Shown piece by piece: positions 56,219-64,000 of a stretch of 64,000 bases of DNA. Both the position numbers and the translations under genes were made by a program. The DNA is from an uncultured Bacteroidales bacterium (GTDB lineage Bacteria; Bacteroidota; Bacteroidia; Bacteroidales; FEN-979). The notes beneath the pieces were generated by a model. That model searched no databases and had not been told where the DNA came from. It saw only the letters and a list, made by a program, of their open reading frames with translations. Position 1 is the stretch's first letter. Every line of letters begins with the position of its first letter. The stretch is taken from assembly GCA_903959905.1 (NCBI GenBank), contig CAJBYO010000029.1:62001-126000 (forward strand), written 5' to 3'.

Positions 56219-57655
56219 TTATTGAGTGACCGTGGCCCTTTTCACACCCTGGTAATTGATCCTGCCTGATGCGCCCAGGAACCTGATCAGCGCTTCTGCG
56301 GTGGTGACGGTAGCTGTTATTCCGGGGTCTTTGTGGTCAAATTTGTAGGTGCTTGCCATGTAGCTGTTCATGGCAACAGCGTATTCCATCCCGGGGAGGA
56401 GTGGTTTGCCTTTTCTGTCGAACATGTCCACCCGTTTACATTTTTTTGTGCCGTCGTCGGTGAGTTTGTAAGTCATGCCTGATACCTGCAGGTCAATCTG
56501 CTTTTCATGCTGATAACCGTAGCAAATGAGGGAGCTGATCTCCTCTGTAGTCATCGAAAGGATGACCACCTGGTTGTTGAAGGGGTCGAGTTTGTAAACA
56601 TCCTTCAGGGTAATGGGGCCTTCGGCCAGTGAAGGAACACGAATACCACCCCGGTTCTGGAAGGCAAAGTCGATCCCAAGCTGGCTCGTGATGGCATCGG
56701 CCATCAGGCTGCCAAGTTCGTCTTCACCCTCTATTGGTTTTTCAGCATTCCCAACCACTTTGCTGAATTCCTGGTTGTTGTTATAGATGTCAATCAGTGC
56801 CCTGATACTCTGCTTTTCATTTTTCAGCGTTCCAAGCGGGATCACCTCATCGTTGCGGCTCAGAATTTTGCCCTCCTTCAGTAAAAGGGTCGTTTTGCCA
56901 ACATATTTCATGTGTGCTCCGGCCTGCACAATCATCACCCCATTTTCAAATTTCGGTTGTTCAAGCAGGGTGTGGGAGTGGCCCCCGATGATCACATCAA
57001 ACTCAGGCATGGAGTCGGCAAGCCTGATATCATCATTCACACCAAGATGAGAGAGTGCGATGAATATCGTGTTTTCCTTTTTCAGCCATTTGTAATCCTT
57101 TGCCCTGGTGAGACCCGAGGTAAATGAAACGTCTTTCAGGTTCGACGGGTGTGTGCTTGGTAACCCGTTGTCGTCAAGCTGAATGAGCCCCAGCAAGGCA
57201 ATTGTCACAGCGTCGCCCGCTTTCAAAACAGTATATGGTTTGAGCTGGCCGACTTTGGCGGCGCTTCCATCCGCATTGGCGCATAGGAAAGGAAACGTTG
57301 CCTGAAGCATACGCTTATTGAGAAGGGTTTGTCCCATATCAAATTCATGGTTCCCAAGGGCGCTCGCCTCAAAACCGCAATTGTTCATCAGGTCAATCAT
57401 CGGATAACCTTTATCAGGAACCATGTCCACAACGGGGTTGCCTGTAAAGTTATCTCCGGCAGAAACAAGGAACACAAACGGATGGTAATTCTTCAGACTG
57501 TCAGCCAGGTATGCAAGTCTGGCCATGTTGTCGATCTTGGAATGCATGTCGTTGGTGTGGAGGAGGATGATCTCAGTTTGTTTTGACTGGGGGAAGGCAA
57601 AAACGGACGATAAAATGAGCATCGCTGCCAGGAGAAAACGGTGTGCCTTGTTCAT
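56219..57655 (-). CDS. Secreted 5'-nucleotidase/2',3'-cyclic phosphodiesterase family protein (UshA-like)
   Basis: A 478-residue protein with a signal peptide (MNKAHRFLLAAMLILSSVFA). The metallophosphatase domain has LLHTNDMHSKIDN, VSAGDNFTGNPVV, SALGNHEFDMG, LSHLGVNDDI and IIGGHSHT. The C-terminal nucleotide-binding domain has DFAFQNRGGIRV and DPFNNQVVILSM. It releases phosphate and nucleosides from nucleotides in the periplasm. The ATG at 57655 opens the signal. Confidence 0.9.
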   Translation of the reverse strand: MNKAHRFLLAAMLILSSVFAFPQSKQTEIILLHTNDMHSKIDNMARLAYLADSLKNYHPFVFLVSAGDNFTGNPVVDMVPDKGYPMIDLMNNCGFEASALGNHEFDMGQTLLNKRMLQATFPFLCANADGSAAKVGQLKPYTVLKAGDAVTIALLGLIQLDDNGLPSTHPSNLKDVSFTSGLTRAKDYKWLKKENTIFIALSHLGVNDDIRLADSMPEFDVIIGGHSHTLLEQPKFENGVMIVQAGAHMKYVGKTTLLLKEGKILSRNDEVIPLGTLKNEKQSIRALIDIYNNNQEFSKVVGNAEKPIEGEDELGSLMADAITSQLGIDFAFQNRGGIRVPSLAEGPITLKDVYKLDPFNNQVVILSMTTEEISSLICYGYQHEKQIDLQVSGMTYKLTDDGTKKCKRVDMFDRKGKPLLPGMEYAVAMNSYMASTYKFDHKDPGITATVTTAEALIRFLGASGRINYQGVKRATVTQ

Positions 57656-57702
57656 GCAATTTTTTTTGTAAAAGTACAAAACACCGGTGAATTAAAGAAC
57701 TG

Positions 57703-57737
57703 AAACAGCCGCTATGAATAATCAATAGCGGCTGTCA
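57703..57737 (-). terminator. Hairpin, candidate leftward terminator
   Basis: ACAGCCGCTAT and ATAGCGGCTGT (57705-57735) form an 11-bp perfect stem with a 9-nt loop. On the minus strand it lies 27 bp after a stop codon at 57764 and before the 5'-nucleotidase start, consistent with ending a short leftward transcript. Confidence 0.6.
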
Positions 57738-58401
57738 GCAATGCAACATTTAACCAAAAAAAACTATCTTTCGCACACGAAGGTGCCATCCTCTTTGAGC
57801 CTTACGTCTTTTTTCAGGCGGTTGAGGGTGATATAAACGATATGATGGATGCTGTTATCAGTTTCATGGTAGTTTGTAATTAGTTTTACCTGTTTCTTCG
57901 CATTTTGGCTGTGTGTCCTACTTGATGAAAAACGGAGGAAGGAAGTACAGGCGTGCTATATGAACAATTTTGTTATTTGACATTTTGTCTCACCGGGTAT
58001 ACAACGATAAAAAGTGTTTGCAAAGTGGTGATTTCGGTAATTAGACTCCAAAATAATCTTCAGGTTGCCTGTAGAACGATTTTTTTTGCATAAAATCAAT
58101 TAGACGGGATCGTGGGCGGAAATTTACACAATCAGGCGCCTCACCATGTTTGATCGCAACGATTTTCGTTGTAATTCTGATTCTGATAACCAATATAATG
58201 GAACGCAGATGACGCTGATTGGACGGATAAACACTGTTTTTTTTAATCAGTGAAAATCTGTCGCATCAGTGCCATCAGTGTTCTGTTTTGAAGCTGAAGC
58301 ATCCAAATCTTTACACGTTACTGTGGTATGCATCTGACCAATCAAATCGCTGTTGAATAACAGAGAATCACCGGAAATCTGCCCACCTCGTGAAAATGCA
58401 T

Positions 58402-58409
58402 TATTTTTG
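58402..58409 (+). promoter_or_regulatory. -7 element (TATTTTTG) abutting arfB
   Basis: TATTTTTG ends four bases before the ATG at 58414. It lies downstream of the in-frame ATG at 58396, so transcription would miss that start. It favours 58414 or 58417 and a leaderless mRNA. Confidence 0.4.
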
Positions 58410-58413
58410 CCTC

Positions 58414-58827
58414 ATGATGACACTTCCTGATGGACGGGATTTTTCCGGTGAATTCAATTACAGTGCTTCGCGCAGCAGCGGTCCCGGGGGCCAGCATGTG
58501 AACAAGGTGAGCACGCGGATGGAACTGCGGTTCCATGTTGGTTCATCCGCTTTACTTACAGATGACGAAAAACTGTTAATTGCGGAAAAACTTGCCAACA
58601 GGATCAATGCCGCCGGGGAACTGGTGCTGGTTTGCCAGACGGAACGGTCGCAGGTTCAGAACAGGGAGAAGGTTACGGAGAAGTTCTATGATCTGCTGGT
58701 CCGTGCACTGACACCCCGGAAGAAACGCACGCCCACCCGGCCTTCCAGGGCATCAAAAGAGGAGCGGCTTGAGTTGAAACGCCAGCAATCGGAGAAAAAA
58801 GAGAGACGGAGAACACTGAAATCATGA
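58414..58827 (+). CDS. arfB: Peptidyl-tRNA hydrolase ArfB (stalled-ribosome rescue)
   Basis: A 137-residue protein. The GGQ release-factor motif is in SRSSGPGGQHVNKVSTRMEL. The tail is very basic (RKKRTPTRPSRASKEERLEL then KRQQSEKKERRR), which in ArfB enters the empty mRNA channel. It frees peptides from ribosomes stalled on broken mRNA. The ATG at 58414 (or 58417) is chosen from the promoter position and family length. The stop overlaps the next gene by ATGA. Confidence 0.92.
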   Translation: MMTLPDGRDFSGEFNYSASRSSGPGGQHVNKVSTRMELRFHVGSSALLTDDEKLLIAEKLANRINAAGELVLVCQTERSQVQNREKVTEKFYDLLVRALTPRKKRTPTRPSRASKEERLELKRQQSEKKERRRTLKS

Positions 58828-60287
58828 AATTATTCAGCCGGAATACTGTTTTACTTGCAATCGCCCTGATCAGCCTGGTGATGCACTTCCCCCATTTCTC
58901 CAAAGACCTGGTGAGCATTCATGTTTGGAGGCAGACAGAAACACAGTCGACCATTGTTAATTTTTACGAAGAGGATATGAATATCCTCAACCCGACGCGG
59001 AATGAGCGCGGGAGCGGCGACGGGATATTCCGGATGGAGTTCCCGCTGATGCAATGGATGGTGGCGGCGACTTACACAGTATTTGGCAACCACCTGGTCA
59101 TCACCAGGATATTCATGTTTGTAATCGGGCTTTTTTCGATCGCCGGCATGTACCTGCTGCTTCGTGCCTTATCGGCGAATGAAACGATGGCCCTTGCAGG
59201 TGCCTGGGCGTTCAATTTCTCTCCAAGCTTTTACTATTACACCATCAACCCGCTCCCGGATAACCTTGCGCTATGCTGTTCCATCTGGGGGCTGGCCATG
59301 TTCTTCACGTTTATCGGAAATAAAAAGACCCTGACTTTGCTGATGGGCGGGCTGTTTCTGAGTATTGGTGCCCTTTGCAAACTGCCGTTCATTTTATACT
59401 TTATTGCTCCCATGTCGTGGTTCGTGCTCCGGTTGTATAAGGACGGTGTCAAATGGGATTATGTGAATAAATTGATGATGGTTTCCTTATACCTGCTGCC
59501 TCCGCTGGCCTGGTACCTGTCGGTGGTGCCGCAATGGGACGTGAGGGGAATTGTAAACGGGATGTTCAAAAACGACTTGCCGGTGGCTACCGTGCTGGGT
59601 TATCTCCGCTTCAACCTCATCTCCACACTGCCTGAACTGCTTCTTAATTACGGGTCGCTGTTGTTCTTCCTTGCCGGGTTTTATTTCATGGTTAAAAACA
59701 AAGCAATCAGCAAGCCCGCTTTTCCTGTCCTTGCCCTCCTGGGACTGACTGTTATTGCCTATTTTCTTTTTGAATTGAACATGATAGGCAATGTTCATGA
59801 TTACTACCTCTTTCCTTTCATGCCGCTGCTGTTTATCCTGGTTGGATATGGAGCTGCAAACCTGCTTGGCCAACAGCAAAAGGGCATCAGGTATGTTGCC
59901 ATTGCCTTGCTGATGATACTCCCTGTAACGGCTTACATCAGGATGGTGGTGCGGTGGAATGTGGATGAACCGGGGTTCAACAAAGATCTTCTGACCTATA
60001 AGCAGGACTTGCGGGCCGCCGTACCAAAGAGTGATCTGTGTATTGTGGGGAATGATGATTCTCACCATATTTTCTTTTATTATGTTGACAAGAAAGGGTG
60101 GGGATTTGCCCATGATGACCTTACAGCCGCGAATCTGTCGGGGATGATTGATGGAGGGGCGCGATATCTTTATTCCGACTCCAGGATTATTGACGGTGAT
60201 ACGGCTGTTTCAAAGTATTTTAACCGTATGATCCTGGAAAGAGGGTCGGTTCGAGTTTTCAGTTTGAAAAAGGAGACTGTAAAATGA
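58824..60287 (+). CDS. GT-C-type membrane glycosyltransferase (ArnT/PMT-like)
   Basis: A 487-residue protein with about ten or more TM helices. The first periplasmic loop has SIHVWRQTETQSTIVNFYEE and the acidic stretch GDGIFRMEFPLMQW, typical of GT-C enzymes that take polyprenyl-phosphate sugars. A small soluble C-terminal domain ends it (SDLCIVGNDDSHHIFFYYVD). Such proteins transfer sugars to lipids or proteins in the envelope; donor and acceptor are unknown. It overlaps arfB and the AraC gene by 4 bp each. Confidence 0.75.
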   Translation: MKLFSRNTVLLAIALISLVMHFPHFSKDLVSIHVWRQTETQSTIVNFYEEDMNILNPTRNERGSGDGIFRMEFPLMQWMVAATYTVFGNHLVITRIFMFVIGLFSIAGMYLLLRALSANETMALAGAWAFNFSPSFYYYTINPLPDNLALCCSIWGLAMFFTFIGNKKTLTLLMGGLFLSIGALCKLPFILYFIAPMSWFVLRLYKDGVKWDYVNKLMMVSLYLLPPLAWYLSVVPQWDVRGIVNGMFKNDLPVATVLGYLRFNLISTLPELLLNYGSLLFFLAGFYFMVKNKAISKPAFPVLALLGLTVIAYFLFELNMIGNVHDYYLFPFMPLLFILVGYGAANLLGQQQKGIRYVAIALLMILPVTAYIRMVVRWNVDEPGFNKDLLTYKQDLRAAVPKSDLCIVGNDDSHHIFFYYVDKKGWGFAHDDLTAANLSGMIDGGARYLYSDSRIIDGDTAVSKYFNRMILERGSVRVFSLKKETVK

Positions 60288-61105
60288 ATGTTCCGTTTGA
60301 AATAATGTATATATCCAGGGAAGTGGTTGACCAGATCCTGATGAATCCCACCTCACCACACAGGCACGACCATGAAGAGCTGATCATTGTAACACACGGG
60401 CATCCCACGCACTTTGTTGATTTTAGTTCGGAATTGCTTGAGCCGCCTGTGATTATATATGTGGCACATGGCAAGGTGCACAGTTTTGTTCCGGATGAGG
60501 AGACCAAGGGTTGGGTCATCCGGTATACGAGCAATTTCATTCCGCAAAGCGCCTTCAATTTTTACTCCACCTTCATTGATGATGTGAACTACCGGATTGA
60601 CACTGATTTCTGCGGTTCTACGATGCATAACCTGTGTGAGATCATGTTGCGGGAAAGCCAGGTTGACCCTCCTGACTACAAGATGATCAGCCACCTGCTG
60701 AATGCCATGCTTACCAAGCTTGAATCTGCAACCAGGAAGCAGTTCCTGGGTGATAATATGGCTGGCAATGCACAGTTGATCACCTTCAACAACTTTCTGC
60801 AGATCCTGGAATATAATTTCAAGAGGCCTGTCGGGGTTGACTTTTATGCTGACAAGCTCAATATGTCGTCGAGAAACCTGAACCTGATCAGCCAGTCAGT
60901 TTTTGGCAAAAGCATTACGGAGATCATTGAAACGAGAAAGCTGATTGAAGCCAGGCATCTCCTGCTAAATTCGGATAAAACTGTTTCAGAGATCGGGTTT
61001 GAGCTCGGATACAATGAGAAGTCCTACTTTTCCCGCGTCTTTCATAAAAAAACAGGCACCACACCCACGGCATTCCGCCAGCAGTTCCCTGCACTCATTT
61101 CCTGA
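60284..61105 (+). CDS. AraC-family transcriptional regulator
   Basis: A 273-residue protein. The N-terminal cupin-like sensing domain (about 1-150) has HRHDHEELIIVTHGHPTHFV. The C-terminal AraC DNA-binding domain has two helix-turn-helices: VDFYADKLNMSSRNLNLISQ and VSEIGFELGYNEKSYFSRVF, followed by KKTGTTPTAFRQQ. It overlaps the glycosyltransferase by ATGA. It probably controls the YceI-dioxygenase pair immediately downstream; this is inferred from position. Confidence 0.9.
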   Translation: MNVPFEIMYISREVVDQILMNPTSPHRHDHEELIIVTHGHPTHFVDFSSELLEPPVIIYVAHGKVHSFVPDEETKGWVIRYTSNFIPQSAFNFYSTFIDDVNYRIDTDFCGSTMHNLCEIMLRESQVDPPDYKMISHLLNAMLTKLESATRKQFLGDNMAGNAQLITFNNFLQILEYNFKRPVGVDFYADKLNMSSRNLNLISQSVFGKSITEIIETRKLIEARHLLLNSDKTVSEIGFELGYNEKSYFSRVFHKKTGTTPTAFRQQFPALIS

Positions 61106-61169
61106 TTGTACCACCACTCTTCCTGAAAGTGTAACCCCCGGCGGCAAAATGGGTGGTAATTTTGCGGCA

Positions 61170-61245
61170 TTGAAATTACCTCATCCCCCTGACCCCTTCT
61201 CCCCGGGGAGAAGGGGGAACAGACTCCCCCTGAGACAAGGAGGTA
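61170..61245. repeat. CCCCTTCTCCCCGGGGAGAAGGGG palindromic repeat region
   Basis: CCCCTTCTCCCC and GGGGAGAAGGGG form a perfect 24-nt palindrome at about 61194-61217, embedded in CCCCTGACC and ACTCCCCCTGA words. A related C-rich run lies at 62790-62835. Confidence 0.8.
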
Positions 61246-61310
61246 TTTAACATGAAAACTATAGCTAAGTAATTATTAAACAAACAATCAAATTAAAATC
61301 TGAATTAATT

Positions 61311-61898
61311 ATGAAAACAAAAATCATTGCCTTATTATTTTTAGCGCAGGTAGCAGCAGTATCTGCTTTTTCACAGACATTTACCGTTGATGCATCAAAA
61401 TCAACCCTGAACTGGAAAGCGGAAAAGATCACCGGTTTTCACGAAGGAACCATCAGCATCAAGTCAGGTTCTCTGAAAGTTGACAAGGACAAAGTAACAG
61501 CCGGAACATTTGCAATCAACATGACCACCATCGTGAACACAGACATGACAGATGCAGAATACAACAAGAAACTGGTTGGTCACCTGAGTTCACCTGATTT
61601 TTTTGACGTGGCCAAATTTCCTGAGGCTGTTTTCACACTGGCCAAGCCGATAGACCTGACCAAGGCTGTAACGGAAGTAAGTGGCAAACTTACCATCAAA
61701 GGAATTTCAAAACCACTGACATTCAAGGCTGTCATTAACAAGGATGGCAATTCCTATGTCTTCAACGCCAACAGCATCGTGGTTGACCGCACGGCATACA
61801 GCATCAAATACGGTTCAGGATCATTCTTCAGCGACCTTGGCGACAAAGTGATCTACGATGAGTTTACACTCAAACTGAAACTGGTTGTTACCCAGTAA
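61311..61898 (+). CDS. YceI-family periplasmic lipid-binding protein
   Basis: A 195-residue protein with a signal peptide (MKTKIIALLFLAQVAAVSAF). The lipocalin-like YceI barrel has FTVDASKSTLNWKAEKITGF, LVGHLSSPDFFDVAKFPEAV and KGISKPLTFKAVIN. YceI proteins bind isoprenoid-like lipids, and the signal peptide places it in the periplasm. It is followed 6 bp later by a LigB-type dioxygenase and preceded by an AraC regulator. Confidence 0.92.
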   Translation: MKTKIIALLFLAQVAAVSAFSQTFTVDASKSTLNWKAEKITGFHEGTISIKSGSLKVDKDKVTAGTFAINMTTIVNTDMTDAEYNKKLVGHLSSPDFFDVAKFPEAVFTLAKPIDLTKAVTEVSGKLTIKGISKPLTFKAVINKDGNSYVFNANSIVVDRTAYSIKYGSGSFFSDLGDKVIYDEFTLKLKLVVTQ

Positions 61899-61904
61899 TC
61901 AAAC

Positions 61905-62789
61905 ATGAACAGAATGCAATTTCTAAAATCACTAGCGATACTACCCCTTACTACATCAGCCATGAGAATTAGTGAGTTAAGTAAGTTAACCTCAACGACA
62001 GAGGGTACCGGACAGATGCCGGTACTCTTTGTCGGTCATGGCAACCCGATGAACGCCATCGAAAACAATGAATTTACAGGAGGATGGCGTAAGTCAGCAG
62101 AAAGCATGGAAAAGCCGTCAGCCATTCTGTGTATCTCGGCGCACTGGGAGACCAATGGTACCTTCGTTACCTCCATGGCCAAACCAAAAACCATCCATGA
62201 CTTTGGTGGTTTTCCCCAGAAACTTTATGAATTTCAATATCCTGCGCCCGGAAACCCTGAACTGGCGGAGGAGGCAAAGTCGCTTGTGCCCGACGGGCGG
62301 GTTTCCCTTGATGATAAATGGGGCCTCGACCATGGAACCTGGAGCGTGCTCTGCCAGATGTACCCGGATGCCTCAATACCTGTGATACAATTAAGCCTTG
62401 ATTATAACATGCCCGCCCAGGGCCATTACGACCTTGCAAAGGAGTTGACTTCTTTGCGCAAAAAAGGGGTGCTGATCATTGGCAGCGGCAACCTGGTGCA
62501 TAACCTCCGCGAAGTTGACTGGAGCGGGAAGCATGAAAGTAAGGGGTTTGACTGGGCTATTGAGGCAAATGACAAAATAAAATCGCTGATCATGGCCAAT
62601 GACCATCAGCAACTCATCAATTACAAGAAATCAGGCACTGCGATGGGTATGGCTGTTCCCACCCCGGAACATTACCTGCCACTGCTTTATGTGCTCGGAT
62701 TGAAGCATGAAAGCGAAAAGGTGACATTTTTCAATGACAAGTCATTCATGGGGTCGCTTTCAATGACCTCGGTGTTGGTGGCGGGGTGA
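61905..62789 (+). CDS. 4,5-DOPA dioxygenase extradiol-like protein (LigB superfamily)
   Basis: A 294-residue class III extradiol dioxygenase of the YgiD/DODA group. The iron and catalytic histidines lie in LFVGHGNPMNAIEN, CISAHWETNG, DHGTWSVLCQM and GSGNLVHNLREVDW. A hydrophobic N-terminal stretch (FLKSLAILPLTTSAM) may be an export or Tat-like signal without a clear twin Arg. It could open catechol-type rings; the natural substrate is unknown. It is 6 bp after yceI, so co-transcribed. Confidence 0.85.
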   Translation: MNRMQFLKSLAILPLTTSAMRISELSKLTSTTEGTGQMPVLFVGHGNPMNAIENNEFTGGWRKSAESMEKPSAILCISAHWETNGTFVTSMAKPKTIHDFGGFPQKLYEFQYPAPGNPELAEEAKSLVPDGRVSLDDKWGLDHGTWSVLCQMYPDASIPVIQLSLDYNMPAQGHYDLAKELTSLRKKGVLIIGSGNLVHNLREVDWSGKHESKGFDWAIEANDKIKSLIMANDHQQLINYKKSGTAMGMAVPTPEHYLPLLYVLGLKHESEKVTFFNDKSFMGSLSMTSVLVAG

Positions 62790-62840
62790 GACCCCATCTC
62801 CCGGCCCCTTCCCCAAAAAGGGAAGGGGAGGATAGGCGAT
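62790..62840. repeat. C/G-rich word repeat after the dioxygenase gene
   Basis: CCCGGCCCCTTCCCC and GGGAAGGGG are near-complementary and could fold as a hairpin at about 62800-62828. It is similar in style to 61194-61217. It may end the YceI-dioxygenase transcript; there is no T-run. Confidence 0.55.
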
Positions 62841-62877
62841 CAATTTTGAAGTGGAAATTTTTATTGGATTCTCGCTT

Positions 62878-64000
62878 TTATCCTTTTATCGTCCGCTCCA
62901 GTTCCTTCAGGTTCTCCAGCTTTTTCTTCTGCAGGAAACTGTGAATGTCCCCCAGATGTTCCTTTACCCGTTTGTTCCCGAATTCAAAGACTTTGTTCAC
63001 CAGTCCGTCGAGGAAATCACGGTCGTGCGATACCAGGATCAGGGTGCCGTCGTAATCCTGGAGGGCGCTTTTCAGGATGTCCTTTGTTTTGAGGTCGAGA
63101 TGGTTGGTGGGCTCATCAAGGATCAGCAGGTTTACCGGGTCGAGGAGCAGTTTGATCATGGCCAGCCGGGTGCGTTCACCGCCCGAAAGGGTTTTCACTT
63201 TGTTGGATGACAGCTCTCCTCCGAACATGAAGGCACCGAGGATGTCCCTGATTTTGGCACGGATGTCGCCTTTTGCTGCGTCATCAATGGTTTGGAATAC
63301 GGTAATTTCCTCGTCAAGTAACGATGCCTGGTTCTGGGCAAAGTAGCCGATCATGATGTTGTGGCCGAGGGTAAGCGTTCCCTGGTATCCTTTTTCGCCC
63401 ATGATGGCCCTCACCAGCGTTGATTTGCCCGCGCCGTTTTTTCCCACAAATGCTACACGTTCGCCTCTTTCAATGCTGAGTGAAATATCGGAGAAGATGT
63501 TGTTTCCGTCGTAGCTTTTAGAAAGTTCACTAAGGATAAGCGGATAGCTCCCCGAGCGTGGCGATGGTGGAAATTTAAGCCGGAGGGCAGAGGTGTCCTC
63601 TTCGTCAATCTCAACCAATTCAAGCTTTTCCAGCATTTTTACCCGGGATTGAACCTGCAGTGTTTTACTGTATGTTCCTTTGAAGCGTTCAATAAACTCC
63701 TGGTTTTCGGCGATCATCTTCTGCTGGTCGTCAAACTTTTTCTGCTGCTGCTGGCGGCGTTCAAGCCGCAGTTGCTGGTAGGTGGTATAATTCACCTTGT
63801 AGTCATAAATCCGGCCCATGGTCACCTCGATGGTGCGGGTGGTGATGTTGTCAACAAATGCCCTGTCGTGCGAGATCACGATCACGGCTTTGGCGCTGCT
63901 GATGAGAAACTCCTCCAGCCATTGCACCGATTCAATATCCATGTGGTTTGTTGGCTCATCAAGCAGGATGAGGTCGGGTTTCTGCAGCAGGATTTTGGCC
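62878..64000 (-). CDS. ABC-F family ATPase, partial (N-terminus beyond the window)
   Basis: At least 373 residues, with the N-terminal portion cut off by the window edge. The visible part starts in the first ATPase Walker B (DLILLDEPTNHMD). The ABC-F linker (ERRQQQQKKFDDQQKMIAEN) follows. The second ATPase is complete: Walker A FVGKNGAGKST, signature KTLSGGERTRLA and Walker B LLILDEPTNHLDL. ABC-F proteins act on ribosomes (translation factors or antibiotic protection); the subgroup cannot be decided without the N-terminus. An internal ATG at 63942 is not the true start. Confidence 0.9.
   Translation of the reverse strand, partial: AKILLQKPDLILLDEPTNHMDIESVQWLEEFLISSAKAVIVISHDRAFVDNITTRTIEVTMGRIYDYKVNYTTYQQLRLERRQQQQKKFDDQQKMIAENQEFIERFKGTYSKTLQVQSRVKMLEKLELVEIDEEDTSALRLKFPPSPRSGSYPLILSELSKSYDGNNIFSDISLSIERGERVAFVGKNGAGKSTLVRAIMGEKGYQGTLTLGHNIMIGYFAQNQASLLDEEITVFQTIDDAAKGDIRAKIRDILGAFMFGGELSSNKVKTLSGGERTRLAMIKLLLDPVNLLILDEPTNHLDLKTKDILKSALQDYDGTLILVSHDRDFLDGLVNKVFEFGNKRVKEHLGDIHSFLQKKKLENLKELERTIKG

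Larger units (their letters stand above)
57656..58413. other. 758-bp intergenic region with a possible small leftward gene remnant
   Basis: On the minus strand a frame from about 57955 to a stop at 57764-57766 reads NYHETDNSIHHIVYITLNRL and then KKDVRLKEDGTFVCER, which looks protein-like. It has no ATG, GTG or TTG in a sensible place. A terminator-like hairpin follows. It may be a decayed small gene. Positions 58198-58290 hold a second copy of the phrase repeat seen at 25185-25275 (ATCAGTGCCATCAGTG). Otherwise nothing is seen. Confidence 0.45.

Overview
The window reads as a chromosomal segment of a member of the Bacteroidota, probably a Bacteroidales-like lineage. Three things show this directly. 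Secreted proteins end in type IX secretion (T9SS) sorting domains. The -7 promoter element TAnnTTTG lies just upstream of at least a dozen starts on both strands. ECF sigma factors are coupled to anti-sigma-like membrane proteins. Gene content suggests a facultative or microaerobic amino-acid user: tryptophanase, phosphate butyryltransferase and butyrate kinase sit beside an O2-dependent phenylalanine/tyrosine pathway.

Layout. 0-6 kb: a selenocysteine lyase/cysteine desulfurase-SelD fusion, an M14 carboxypeptidase and an Asp-box T9SS protein. 6-13 kb: an RND efflux system split into two convergent units (TolC rightward, pump and adaptor leftward), with a paralogous TetR regulator at each outer edge. 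13-18 kb: two successive ECF sigma/anti-sigma-like modules; the first carries an anti-sigma-like protein fused to a beta-barrel and a PKD-repeat T9SS protein. 18-25 kb: queD, mntP, msrC, tnaA, then ptb-permease-buk. 25-31 kb: an AT-richer accessory stretch with two broken genes, followed by seven leftward genes for small lipoproteins or secreted proteins. 31-35 kb: a multi-PAS/GAF histidine kinase with its response regulator, then tRNA-Ala(CGC). 35-44 kb: diheme cytochrome c, aromatic amino acid decarboxylase, a 1658-residue tandem double UvrA-like ATPase and an Old Yellow Enzyme. 44-52 kb: an aromatic catabolic operon running from CoA-transferase to phenylalanine hydroxylase. 52-64 kb: DedA, a DUF2007-like protein, a UPF0316-like protein, alkaline phosphatase, a 5'-nucleotidase family enzyme, arfB, a GT-C glycosyltransferase, AraC, YceI, DODA-type dioxygenase and a partial ABC-F ATPase.

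Functional logic. The 44-52 kb operon encodes phenylalanine -> tyrosine (phhA), 4-hydroxyphenylpyruvate -> homogentisate (hppD), homogentisate ring cleavage (hmgA) and fumarylacetoacetate hydrolysis (fahA). The two CoA-transferase subunits would activate the acetoacetate released. No maleylacetoacetate isomerase and no aminotransferase are visible here.

The most unusual signal is a set of short, low-complexity 'word' repeats with units of about 7-16 nt, plus perfect palindromes, in many intergenic gaps. Every gap of the aromatic operon holds a different word family. The same words also occur in frame inside two fused proteins. In the lyase-SelD fusion, and between the two UvrA halves, they sit exactly at the domain junction, as if each fusion formed by read-through of an intergenic repeat. 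A nine-copy heptamer lies in frame in the second UvrA half, where canonical UvrA carries its UvrB-binding domain; both halves lack that domain.
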